From: Alphaproteobacteria bacterium
GTDB lineage: Bacteria > Pseudomonadota > Alphaproteobacteria > Micropepsales > Micropepsaceae
Reading direction: 5' to 3'
Assembly (NCBI GenBank): GCA_016124635.1
Contig: WGNJ01000021.1
Span: 1-45,183 of the forward strand
DNA length: 45,183 nucleotides
The notes under the pieces are model-generated. The model was given only the letters and a program-made list of their open reading frames with translations. It was not told the DNA's origin and ran no database searches. Shown piece after piece: positions 16,401 through 23,427 of this stretch (its first letter is position 1; each line of letters starts with the position of its first letter). The position numbers and the translations under genes are program-made.

Positions 16401-16615
16401 TGATGACGGTCGCCGCGATCATGGCGGGCCTTCTGCCCATCATGTGGAGCACCGGTGCGGGCTCAGAAATCATGCAGCGCATCGCCGTGCCGATGATCGG
16501 CGGCATGGTCTCTTCCACTGCGCTGACGCTGGTTGTGATTCCAGCGCTTTATGCCTTGATCAAGGACGTTCGGCTGCGGCGAACTCACTCAGCCGAAAGC
16601 TGGGGTCAGGCATGA
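13472..16615 (+). CDS. cusA: CusA-type Cu(I)/Ag(I) RND efflux transporter
   Basis: A 1047-residue inner-membrane proton antiporter of the heavy-metal RND family. It begins with a first helix and TPVDAIPDLSDTQVIVYTEYPGQ, typical of CusA, and has VEDQVTYPLTTAML. The fourth helix carries AIGAMVDAAIVMIENAHKHLE, the motif associated with monovalent Cu/Ag transporters, where Asp and Glu relay protons. Methionines line the periplasmic cleft (for example NAWTMPIKARIDMLSTGIRTPVG). The C-terminal half repeats the helix bundle. It functions with the CusB-type adaptor just upstream. No outer-membrane channel gene follows, so it probably borrows the TolC-family protein at 27.5 kb or a chromosomal one. The last four bases overlap the start of the next gene. 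Confidence 0.93.
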   Translation: MIGSLIRWSARNIVLVVAGTLLALVAGVYALVSTPVDAIPDLSDTQVIVYTEYPGQAPQVVEDQVTYPLTTAMLSVPRARAVRGFSYFGVSFVYIVFEDGVDLYWARSRVLEYLSDASRRLPNGITPTLGPDATGVGWVYEYAIEHPTLNLAETRTLQDWYLRFAGAKAEGVAEVSSVGGLVKQYNVVVDPNRLLAVGLSLDDVRRAITDSNRDVGGRVVELSETEHAVRGRGYLKSAADIENITLKTANGVPLTIRDVARVQIGPDERRGIAELNGTGEVAAGIVTQRQGANTVDVIAAAKAELDRILPSLPSGTRIVPVYDRSQLIDRAIATLKRTLSEESIIVALVCIVFLLHVRSALVAIIMLPVGVLLAFAGMKTLGLSSNIMSLGGIAIAIGAMVDAAIVMIENAHKHLERAAPGTSRVKAVVDAAIEVGPSLFFSLLIITVSFLPLFALEAQEGRLFHPLAFTKTFAMAAAALLSVTLVPALMVLFIRGHIRKESENPINRALIGIYRPIIAAVLNARVAVVGGAIAVLALSAWPILRIGSEFMPTLNEGTLFYMPTTLPGLSVTKASELLQIQNKIIKSFPEVASVFGKAGRASTATDPAPMEMFETVINLKPESEWRPDMTLDKLVADMDAALQFPGVSNAWTMPIKARIDMLSTGIRTPVGVKIIGRSLADIETAARQVESVLRRVPGTASAYSERIDGGYYLTIEPDRRALARYGLNVEQVQDVIAMALGGEVVTTTVEGRERYGVNIRYPRDYRSDPQTIARQVIVPMPSGGGVPLGQVAKIKLEQGPAMIRTEDAQLAAYVYVDVRDRDLGGYVADARAAVAREVRFPSGSYPIWSGQFEYLKRAQAKLMVVVPLTLAIIFILLYLNFRRLSDALIVMSSVPFALVGGLWLMYWLGFNFSVAVAVGFIALAGVAAETGVVMLIYLDTAYRARLARAEAEDRTLSPDDVRVAVIEGAAERVRPKLMTVAAIMAGLLPIMWSTGAGSEIMQRIAVPMIGGMVSSTALTLVVIPALYALIKDVRLRRTHSAESWGQA

Positions 16616-17163
16616 TCAAAAACGCCGAAGACTACTTCATTGATGACGAGGCGGCGCGCGCAAAACTTGAGGCGCTAAGGTGGCCCCGGGGCGCGGTTTG
16701 CCCACGTTGCGGCGAATCGAACCGCATCTACGTCTTGGCGCACATCCGTCGCGGACTTAAGAAGTGCGGGCGTTGCCGAAGACAATTCACTGTCCGAACG
16801 GCAACGCTTCTTGAGGGCTCTCACGTACCGTTGCACAAGTGGCTGCAGGCCATAGGTATTTCAAGCACGGTGCCACGCGAGCATCTTGGTCGAGAGCTCT
16901 CCCGCACTCTTGCACTCGAACCGAGGGCAGCTCGGTTTGTTGCCAATCGATTGAGCGGCGCATCACGCCTCGCCCACAAACAACCTTCGGATCGTCGGGA
17001 ATCAACGTCGAAAACGCCATCGGCTGGTAGCGTCAACTCGGATGGAGTTTGGGCAACATTCGAACAGACGGTCGCCCATCTCCTGAGCACGTCGCTCAGC
17101 CGCGTTCGGCAATCCGTCAAGCGCAAAAAGCCGGTTAAACGTCGTCGTAGACTGGCCAAATGA
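16612..17163 (+). CDS. Zinc-ribbon protein related to the N-terminus of IS1595-type transposases
   Basis: A 183-residue protein. Residues 1-116 match the helper region of IS1595-family transposases: an N-terminal helix, a zinc ribbon with CPRC (30-33) and CGRC (52-55), RRQFTVRTATLLEGSHVPLHKWLQAI and a helix-turn-helix-like stretch. The catalytic DDE domain is missing. In its place is a 65-residue basic tail ending VKRKKPVKRRRRLAK. The ATG overlaps the cusA stop (ATGA), so ribosomes finishing CusA could translate it. No inverted repeats or other transposon parts are visible around it. It may be a domesticated DNA-binding protein or the stub of an old insertion sequence. Confidence 0.7.
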   Translation: MIKNAEDYFIDDEAARAKLEALRWPRGAVCPRCGESNRIYVLAHIRRGLKKCGRCRRQFTVRTATLLEGSHVPLHKWLQAIGISSTVPREHLGRELSRTLALEPRAARFVANRLSGASRLAHKQPSDRRESTSKTPSAGSVNSDGVWATFEQTVAHLLSTSLSRVRQSVKRKKPVKRRRRLAK

Positions 17164-17320
17164 TCGCGCAAATCCTCTGGCGCGAGGCGACTCACGATCA
17201 AGCAGCAATGTCGCGTCTTTTATGCTCGCATTAAATCTCGCCGCGCGCATTGCGCTCGTTGAACATATTGTGCGCGAATTTCTTTCGCGGCGCTCTCTCC
17301 AGCGCTAACCAAAGGAACGC

Positions 17321-17641
17321 CTATTGCGCCAAAATCCACTCGGACATCGCTTTCAGGTCGTCATCCGAGATATTGGGATGCGGCGGCATCCTTGCGGCAC
17401 CCCACACACCACCGCCGCCTTCCTTGATCTTCTTCATCAACTTGGCCAAGGCGTCCGGATCACCTTTGTACTTGGCCGCGATGTCCTTGTAGGACGGGCC
17501 GATAACCTTGTGGTCGGGCTTGTGGCAGGTTGTGCAGGCATTCTTGCGCAGAAGCGCTTCGGCATCGTCGGCTTGCGCCGCCTGAGCGGCGACAAGCGGA
17601 ACGGCAAAGACGAGAACTCCGAAAAGTCGTCGAACGCGCAT
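17321..17641 (-). CDS. Small class I cytochrome c
   Basis: A 106-residue protein with a signal peptide (1-25, ending AAQA-DDA), one haem-binding CTTCH (36-40) and the distal methionine in AARMPPHPN (Met85). A final helix DLKAMSEWILAQ follows, the usual c551/c552 ending. It should be an 80-residue periplasmic electron carrier. The ATG at 17641 has GGGAGAG upstream. It lies 19 bp after the porin-cytochrome gene in the same direction and is probably its periplasmic electron partner. Two decayed relatives occur at 9.1 and 10.9 kb. The donor or acceptor is not shown by the sequence. Confidence 0.9.
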   Translation of the reverse strand: MRVRRLFGVLVFAVPLVAAQAAQADDAEALLRKNACTTCHKPDHKVIGPSYKDIAAKYKGDPDALAKLMKKIKEGGGGVWGAARMPPHPNISDDDLKAMSEWILAQ

Positions 17642-17660
17642 GTTTCTCTCCCCAAAAAGA

Positions 17661-19013
17661 TCACAATGCGAACAAGGCGAAGATCGATACCGTGTTGTTG
17701 TCGGATGCGTCGCGGCCGAAACCGTCATAATTCGACGAGCGACCGTTGAAGCGGGTGTACCCGGTGTATTGGATGCCCAAACGGAGATTGGCGAGCGTGC
17801 CCATGTTCGAGTCGTCCTTGCCCCACGGCGTCCAATCGAACTGGAGAATGTAGCCACGCGAATTCGGCGAGCCGTTGGCGCTACCTTCGACAGGATCGGG
17901 TGCGAAACGCAGCATGTCCGTCGAGCCCCAGGTATCGAAAAACGCGGCGGTGAAGCCATAGGTGTCGTCGACGTAATAGGACCCGTTCAGTCTGATCGTC
18001 GAAAGCGAGCTCTTCATGCGGCCGGCGTCCCCACTCGCAAAGCTCGAATCTAAATCCTGATGTTCATGGATGAACGTGGCATTCGCGGTCACCTGATCGT
18101 TCCCGATCGGCCGCTGGTACGTTGCGTCAAAGCCCCAGTCGGTAAATTTGTTGGTGCCGAACGTGTGGTCGAACCCGGGATAGATCGCGGCGTGTATGCC
18201 GAAGAATCCCGCAGACACGTAGTTGTCGCCGAAGGATTTTTGGACGGCGACACGCCAATAGGGCGTGATACCGTCGACCTCATTACGGAATCCGTGACCT
18301 AGCGCGTCAAGCGCGGATTTTGAAAAGGCGTGATAGCCCCCGATCTCGACGTACACGAGGTCGTCGATCATCGCATAGCCGCTTAGGCCGTAGACTTGAC
18401 CGCCCAGTGCGTCGTCCAAGATGACGCCCGCCGCCGGCGACGGCATCAGCTCGGAAGCGAAATACGGATAGCTCCACGTCGGCGTCGAATTCCAGACATC
18501 CTGGACCCCCGGATGGTTGTTCAAACTGACACCGCCCACGATCTGATGGTCGTCCAAAGTGAAGTCACGGGCGAATCTCAGATCCGTATGATGGAGGGCG
18601 ATGTGATGCTCGAGCCCGTCGTAGTTCACCTCCACGAACGCACCTAACCCGTCAAGGATACGGCCGGCATAATAGAGCGAAGCTTCATGGATCTTCGTAT
18701 TGTCGTTCTCGTCGAAGCCCTCGCCTTGGCCGCCTGGAACGTCCGATGCCGTATGCACGTAGGCTGCGATGACTGTCGCGCTGATCGGAAAGAAGTCAGG
18801 TGAATCGCCGATCGCATATCCGTGCAGCTTGAAATCACGGCCGAATGCCGTCAGTTGCGGACCATATCCGCCGACGTGGCATCCTGCACATTGAACACCT
18901 GTCTGCCGGGAGAACGCTGGGACTGCGCCGGCGGGCGTGATGACGAGTATGCAGAAGCTCAGACCGACAAAGAACGAAAACAGGTTGATCGTGTAGTGCG
19001 CGAGGGAGCGCAT
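17661..19013 (-). CDS. Outer-membrane porin-cytochrome fusion, Cyc2-like
   Basis: A 450-residue protein. A signal peptide is followed directly by PAFSRQTGVQCAGCHVGGYGP and FGRDFKLHGY: one CXXCH haem site (CAGCH) in the first 50 residues with a short helical cap. The rest is a beta-barrel-like alternation of aromatic and polar segments (NYDGLEHHIALHHTDLRFARD, GGVSLNNHPGVQDVW, YILQFDWTPWG, NLRLGIQYTGY), ending in NNTVSIFALFAL. This is the architecture of Cyc2, the monohaem porin-cytochrome that passes electrons from Fe(II) across the outer membrane. Relatives of unknown substrate also exist. The ATG at 19013 is preferred to an in-frame GTG at 19025, which touches its ribosome site. It is followed by a small cytochrome c gene. 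Confidence 0.75.
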   Translation of the reverse strand: MRSLAHYTINLFSFFVGLSFCILVITPAGAVPAFSRQTGVQCAGCHVGGYGPQLTAFGRDFKLHGYAIGDSPDFFPISATVIAAYVHTASDVPGGQGEGFDENDNTKIHEASLYYAGRILDGLGAFVEVNYDGLEHHIALHHTDLRFARDFTLDDHQIVGGVSLNNHPGVQDVWNSTPTWSYPYFASELMPSPAAGVILDDALGGQVYGLSGYAMIDDLVYVEIGGYHAFSKSALDALGHGFRNEVDGITPYWRVAVQKSFGDNYVSAGFFGIHAAIYPGFDHTFGTNKFTDWGFDATYQRPIGNDQVTANATFIHEHQDLDSSFASGDAGRMKSSLSTIRLNGSYYVDDTYGFTAAFFDTWGSTDMLRFAPDPVEGSANGSPNSRGYILQFDWTPWGKDDSNMGTLANLRLGIQYTGYTRFNGRSSNYDGFGRDASDNNTVSIFALFAL

Positions 19014-19291
19014 GGATGCCTTCACTTTCCTGACGGGGGGACGTCAGCATTCTGGGTTCAATAAACGCCTAAAAGTTTAGCCATATACGTTAACAAAACC
19101 ATACAATTTCCCCGGGATTGGGTGTTCGACTTCGCGGCATTGGCGTGGATTGGTCGGACTCCAGCATTCCCGCCGCTTTGATTTTCGGAGGCGGTGAATC
19201 GCCTTTGCATCACTGTCCGGCGCCGCTCAACCAGAGCTGGTTCGGCCCAAATTCCCTCGCTCAATTCAAGTGGACGAAAGCCGGCAATCGA

Positions 19292-20173
19292 TTAGTCGGC
19301 TTCGGTCTTCTGAGACGGCGCGTTCAAAAAGCCCTTGGGATTGGCCTCAAATCGTTCCAGGCACCGCCGCGTGCAAAATGCGTAATCTTTGCCTTCGTGC
19401 GAGGCGAACAGCTTCGCGGTCCAACGGTCGACACGCATGCCGCAGACCGGATCCTTGATCCATTCATGAGGCTCGGCCTTGCGATCGCGCAACCTCCCAT
19501 CCTCCAGCCAGAGGATGCGGTCGGCGATGTCTTCGATCCGTTCATCGTGCGTTACGATGACAATTGCGCGGCGGTCGTCGCGCGCGATGTCGTGGAGAAT
19601 CATTGCGACTTCCAGACCGCGCTGCGAGTCGAGATTTCCGGTCGGTTCGTCGGCAAGAATCAGCGGCGGATCGTTGATCAACGCGCGGGCGACGGCGACG
19701 CGTTGCTTCTCGCCACCCGATAGGGCATTGGGCCTGGCATGCCTTCGGCGATGGAGATCAAGTCGCTCGATGAGCGCCGATGCCCGCGCGCGCGCTTGAT
19801 CGAAATCTCCCCGAACAAGCCGCGCCGGAAATAGCACATTGTCTTCGACATCAAGCGCTTCCAAGAGATTGTAAGCCTGAAAAACAAAACCGATCTCCCG
19901 TGCGCGAACCGACGCGAGCGCCGTCTCGCCAAGCGAGGTAAGCGTGCTGTCCTTAAGTTCCACCGTGCCCGCAGACGGACGCATCAACCCGCCGAGGATC
20001 GACAGCAACGTCGTCTTGCCGGAACCAGACGGGCCCTTTACAAGCACGAGTTCGCCAGGCCGCACGTCGAGAGACACGTCATCGACCGCCCTGACGGCGC
20101 TTTCTCCAGCACCGAACGTTTTCGCGAGGCCGGTGGCTTTGAGAACGGGAGCCGTTGTGCTCATGGCGTTCAT
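19292..20173 (-). CDS. ABC transporter ATPase with a C-terminal YHS metal-binding domain
   Basis: A 293-residue protein. Residues 1-235 are a LolD/MacB-type ATPase with Walker A GPSGSGKTT, Q-loop FVFQAYNLLE, signature LSGGEKQRVAVARAL, Walker B LILADEPTGNLD and the switch histidine VTHDE. Residues about 242-290 form a YHS domain: DPVCGMRVD, then YAFCTRRCLERFEANPKGF. YHS domains bind Cu or other soft metals through cysteines and occur in CopA-type ATPases, so this fusion suggests metal sensing or delivery by an ABC ATPase. The ATG at 20173 overlaps the stop of the upstream permease gene. It is last of three leftward genes (permease-permease-ATPase) that start near a copper-type operator. Confidence 0.9.
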   Translation of the reverse strand: MNAMSTTAPVLKATGLAKTFGAGESAVRAVDDVSLDVRPGELVLVKGPSGSGKTTLLSILGGLMRPSAGTVELKDSTLTSLGETALASVRAREIGFVFQAYNLLEALDVEDNVLFPARLVRGDFDQARARASALIERLDLHRRRHARPNALSGGEKQRVAVARALINDPPLILADEPTGNLDSQRGLEVAMILHDIARDDRRAIVIVTHDERIEDIADRILWLEDGRLRDRKAEPHEWIKDPVCGMRVDRWTAKLFASHEGKDYAFCTRRCLERFEANPKGFLNAPSQKTEAD

Positions 20174-21279
20174 CCTTTGAAGACCAAAGCGGGATCGACT
20201 TTGATCACGTAGAAAGCGGGCGCGACGGCCGCCACCGCCGCAACGACGATCGTCGTCAACGAGAGAGTGCCCGCCGTTCGATATGAAAAGTCGACGGCGA
20301 CATCCGGTACCCAAGTGGAGAGACCGGCTTCCAACGGGCCGATAGCCGCGATTGCGAGGACGCAACCGATCAGCGCAACTGCACAGGTCTGCAAGACTGC
20401 TGAGAGCAGAAGCTGGCGTTGCGGTGCACCAAGCGCCTTGGCGACAGCGAGCTCCGCAGTGCGGGCGGAAACGAACGAATAGGCCGTGAAAACGATGATC
20501 AACGCGGAGACGATTGTTGCCATGGCGCTGAGCATTCCGATCAGCGCGCCGCCCATCTGCAGGGCAAGGCCATAGTCGTTTCTGAGTAGCCTCTCGCGAG
20601 GAAGGGCGTGGACGTCGCCGACTTCTCCCTCGATGCGAGACGCGAGCTGCGCCGCCGAAAGGTCTGGATTGGGCCTGACCAGCAGCAGGCTGGCACCGCT
20701 TGCAATGTTTAGTTCACGACGGGCCAAAGGCTCGTCCATGAGAACCAACGGGTTCGCCATTGAAAACGTGCCCTCGGAGAGGCCAGAGATGCGATGGCGG
20801 CCTTCCCCGGTTCGGATGGTGTCGCCAATCTTCAGCCCCAGTTCCTTTGCCATCGACGTGGGGATGACAATCCCGCCACCCGTCGGCATTGGCCAGCCTG
20901 TTCGTTCGTGCCAGCGAGCCCGCAGCCTCTCGTCGGCAGGAACGCCGACGACATAGGCGAGGCGTTCGTTGGGCGGATCCCCGATGTTGAGCTCGCGATA
21001 GACGACCGGCGTCATCGACGCGACGCCGGGAACACGCGCGACTTCCGCGATCGTATTGTCGCTCAGGCGCGAACGCGCCATGTGAAGATTTTCGACGCCG
21101 TCCTGAAGCACCCAGACTTCAGCCGGCGTCCGTTCGATGAAGACGACGATCTGGCGTGCCTCGCCGCGAAAAACGGCGTCCAGATAGAGAGCGAGGATTA
21201 GTGCGAGCGCGATTCCGATCCCGGCGGCGGCGAGACCCAATTTATCGGTGGTGAGCGACTTCAGCGTCCAATACAGCAT
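20170..21279 (-). CDS. FtsX-like ABC permease (second of pair)
   Basis: A 369-residue protein of the MacB/LolCE/DevC type. It has an N-terminal helix (about 15-37), a large periplasmic domain (about 40-245) and three C-terminal helices, with the FtsX signature region SFVSARTAELAVAKALGAPQRQLLL before helix 3. The end KVDPALVFKG is typical of these permeases. Such proteins use ATP hydrolysis in the cytoplasm for mechanical work in the periplasm, pulling lipoproteins or driving exporters, rather than passing solutes through the membrane. The start lies three bases from the previous permease stop and the end overlaps the ATPase start, so the three are one unit. Confidence 0.88.
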   Translation of the reverse strand: MLYWTLKSLTTDKLGLAAAGIGIALALILALYLDAVFRGEARQIVVFIERTPAEVWVLQDGVENLHMARSRLSDNTIAEVARVPGVASMTPVVYRELNIGDPPNERLAYVVGVPADERLRARWHERTGWPMPTGGGIVIPTSMAKELGLKIGDTIRTGEGRHRISGLSEGTFSMANPLVLMDEPLARRELNIASGASLLLVRPNPDLSAAQLASRIEGEVGDVHALPRERLLRNDYGLALQMGGALIGMLSAMATIVSALIIVFTAYSFVSARTAELAVAKALGAPQRQLLLSAVLQTCAVALIGCVLAIAAIGPLEAGLSTWVPDVAVDFSYRTAGTLSLTTIVVAAVAAVAPAFYVIKVDPALVFKG

Positions 21280-21282
21280 GAA

Positions 21283-22413
21283 TCACCGCTGGAAAACGAG
21301 GACGGGATCGAGCCGCGTCAGTCGGCGCAACGGAATTAGGCTGCCTGCTGTGGAAGCAACCAATGCAACGGCTACCCCACGTATGACCACGTCGGCTTGC
21401 CAGACTCGAGCGTTGTAGAGCGGATTCCACGCTGCCGTGAGCCACGCGAAGAGTTTGGCGAGAATGAGCGCAAACGGCAGAGCGCTCAACGCGACGAGAA
21501 CTCCGCCGACGACGAGCGACAGCGCCAGCGCCTTGGGCGCGGCGCCCAGCGCCTTCTGCACGCCATACTGACGCAGTGCCGCGTGAACGTCGGAAAAGCG
21601 CAACATGGCCATCGTCAGAAGCGCGATGAGCCAGGTGATCGCGGTTATGAGTGCGAACATTGACCCCAAGAGGCGCGCACCGAACGCGCGATCGCCCTTG
21701 CCGAGCTCACCGGGCGTAAAGAAGTCCGCTTCTGGCACCGCCTTCTCGAGTTGTCGTCTCGCCTCTTGCAAGCCGACCGTGGCGGGCAGCTTGATCAAGA
21801 GGGCCGAGACGAGCGACATGTCGTCGCCGCCCACCGACAAATCGGACTCGAGCAAAACATCGAGCAATCGATCATAGGTGATGAATGCGTAGGGCGAAAA
21901 CGGCGACGTCGTGCCGCTTGAGAGACCGACGACCTCCAGATCTGCGTCGAAGATCTTCACATGGTCGCCCAGGCTGATGCCCTGCAGTCGCGCCAAGTTC
22001 TCGTCGAGAACGACCTCCGGCGCGGCGGTCGGCGGGCGGCCAGCCACGAGTTGCTTTGGTCCGCCCAGCGTATCGAAGCCCACAAGTGTCGCGGGCGATT
22101 GAAATCCGTGGCGTCGGAGGATGAAGGGCACGAGCACAATCGGATGCGCCTCAAGCCCTGGAATTACCGCCTCGGCTCGTTCACGTGAAAGTTGTGCGAG
22201 CCGCGAGTTGGACAAGGCGAAGCGGTCACTGTTCCTCTCGAGCGCGACCAAGTCGGCTGGAAGTGACGCCGAGAAGTCGTTGAGATCGCCAAGAATTCCC
22301 GCGCGAAGCCCCTCAAACAATAGGCTGAGCGCGATGACCGCCGCGAAAACCGCGGCGATCAGCAAGGCTCGCCACGGTTTCGACCACCATTGACGGATCG
22401 TCCAGTGGAGCAC
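21283..22413 (-). CDS. FtsX-like ABC permease (first of pair)
   Basis: A protein of 376 residues with the same plan as its neighbour: helix 1 (WRALLIAAVFAAVIALSLLF), periplasmic domain with SLGDHVKIFDADLEVVGLSSG, then three helices with MLRFSDVHAALRQYGVQKALGAAPKAL and the ending LDPVLVFQR. GTG 22413 is chosen because AAGGGG lies eight to thirteen bases upstream and the predicted protein then begins just before the first helix; the frame is open further upstream, across the palindromic operator, which argues against a longer start. It probably forms a heterodimer with the following permease and is powered by the YHS-ATPase. Confidence 0.87.
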   Translation of the reverse strand: MLHWTIRQWWSKPWRALLIAAVFAAVIALSLLFEGLRAGILGDLNDFSASLPADLVALERNSDRFALSNSRLAQLSRERAEAVIPGLEAHPIVLVPFILRRHGFQSPATLVGFDTLGGPKQLVAGRPPTAAPEVVLDENLARLQGISLGDHVKIFDADLEVVGLSSGTTSPFSPYAFITYDRLLDVLLESDLSVGGDDMSLVSALLIKLPATVGLQEARRQLEKAVPEADFFTPGELGKGDRAFGARLLGSMFALITAITWLIALLTMAMLRFSDVHAALRQYGVQKALGAAPKALALSLVVGGVLVALSALPFALILAKLFAWLTAAWNPLYNARVWQADVVIRGVAVALVASTAGSLIPLRRLTRLDPVLVFQR

Positions 22414-22506
22414 GCGATCATCCCCTTCGCACACGCTCGTTGCCGGCAGCTGCCGGTGACCCAAGCTTGCGCTCGACCGAATTCTTTGGCGACGGCCTCT
22501 TGAGAT

Positions 22507-22527
22507 ATATACCCCCCGGGGGTATAT
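22507..22527. promoter_or_regulatory. CsoR-type copper operator palindrome
   Basis: A perfect 21-bp palindrome around TATACCCCC-C-GGGGGTATA lies in the intergenic region between the leftward permease-ATPase genes and the rightward LolA-like gene. A/T flanks around a C5-G5 core are the typical target of CsoR-family repressors, which release DNA on binding Cu(I). It is 94 bp from the left GTG start and 87 bp from the right ATG, so one site could control both. A similar site is at 26150-26166. Confidence 0.75.
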
Positions 22528-22613
22528 TTCAACACAACGCGGCGCGGCGTGAAAATGACAGCTCGCGCGGTCGGGCCTCAAATCCAGACGCCGGTGCCAA
22601 GTGGAGGTTCGCG

Positions 22614-23414
22614 ATGCGCAAACTCATTCTTGCCCTGGTCGTTGCTGCGTTACCATTGGCGGCGAGGGCCGAATCGCCCGAGGAAAAGGGCCTGATGATC
22701 GCCAAGGAAGCGCAACGGCGTGACGAAGGCTGGGTCGACTCGAAGGTCGACGCGAAGATGGTCCTTGAGAACAAGCAGGGCGAGAAGAGCGAGCGCAACA
22801 TGCGCATTCGCGCTCTTGAGGTTACGTCGGACGTCGACGGCGACAAGTCCTTGGTCTATTTCCTCTCGCCGCCCGACGTGCAGGGCACCGCGCTGCTTTC
22901 ATTCACGCATTTCACCGCATCCGACGATCAATGGCTCTATCTGCCGGCGCTAAAGCGCGTGAAACGCATCGCGTCGGCAAACAAATCGGGCTCTTTCGTC
23001 GGCAGCGAATTCGCGTTCGAAGATTTGCTGGCACAGGAAGTCCCGCGCTTCACCTACAAATATCTGCGCGACGAACCATGCCCGACGGACGAGGCCAAGA
23101 CCTTGAGCTGCTTTGTGGTTGAGCGCAAGCCGGCCTATGAACACTCAGGTTATTCGCGGCAAATCGGCTGGATGGACAACAAGGACTACCTGTTGCGCAA
23201 GATCGAGTTCTTCGACCGCAAGTCGGAGCATTCGAAGACCCTCTTGTTCACGAACTACCGCCAATATCTCGGCAAGTTTTGGCGCGCGCAGAAATTGGTC
23301 ATGGAGAATCATTTGACTGGCAAGAAGACGACGCTTCAGTTCGGAGACTTTCAGCTGAACGCGACGGTCGATCAGTCGGAGTTTGATCCGGACGCGCTAT
23401 CGCGGCTGCGCTGA
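22614..23414 (+). CDS. LolA-like outer-membrane lipoprotein-sorting protein
   Basis: A 266-residue protein with a signal peptide (1-20, ALPLAARA-ES) and a single half-barrel domain of the LolA/LolB superfamily as annotated for outer membrane lipoprotein-sorting proteins: LVYFLSPPDVQGTALLSFTH, DQWLYLPALKRVKRIASANKSGSFVGSEFAFEDLL, KYLRDEPC, DNKDYLLRKIEFFDRK and NHLTGKKTTLQF. This family is often encoded beside RND/MMPL or FtsX-type exporters and beta-barrel proteins. It presumably carries a hydrophobic ligand or lipoprotein between membranes. GTGGAGG lies seven bases before ATG 22614. It diverges from the ABC genes across the CsoR-type palindrome. Confidence 0.85.
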   Translation: MRKLILALVVAALPLAARAESPEEKGLMIAKEAQRRDEGWVDSKVDAKMVLENKQGEKSERNMRIRALEVTSDVDGDKSLVYFLSPPDVQGTALLSFTHFTASDDQWLYLPALKRVKRIASANKSGSFVGSEFAFEDLLAQEVPRFTYKYLRDEPCPTDEAKTLSCFVVERKPAYEHSGYSRQIGWMDNKDYLLRKIEFFDRKSEHSKTLLFTNYRQYLGKFWRAQKLVMENHLTGKKTTLQFGDFQLNATVDQSEFDPDALSRLR

Positions 23415-23427
23415 CGCCCAAGCGAAA

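Noticed and set aside
15343..16611. A long Arg-rich frame inside cusA that continues into the zinc-ribbon gene
   Set aside because: The part before 16612 overlaps the clearly coding cusA frame and is Arg/Pro/His-rich as expected from a high-GC shadow. Only the part from ATG 16612 is kept.
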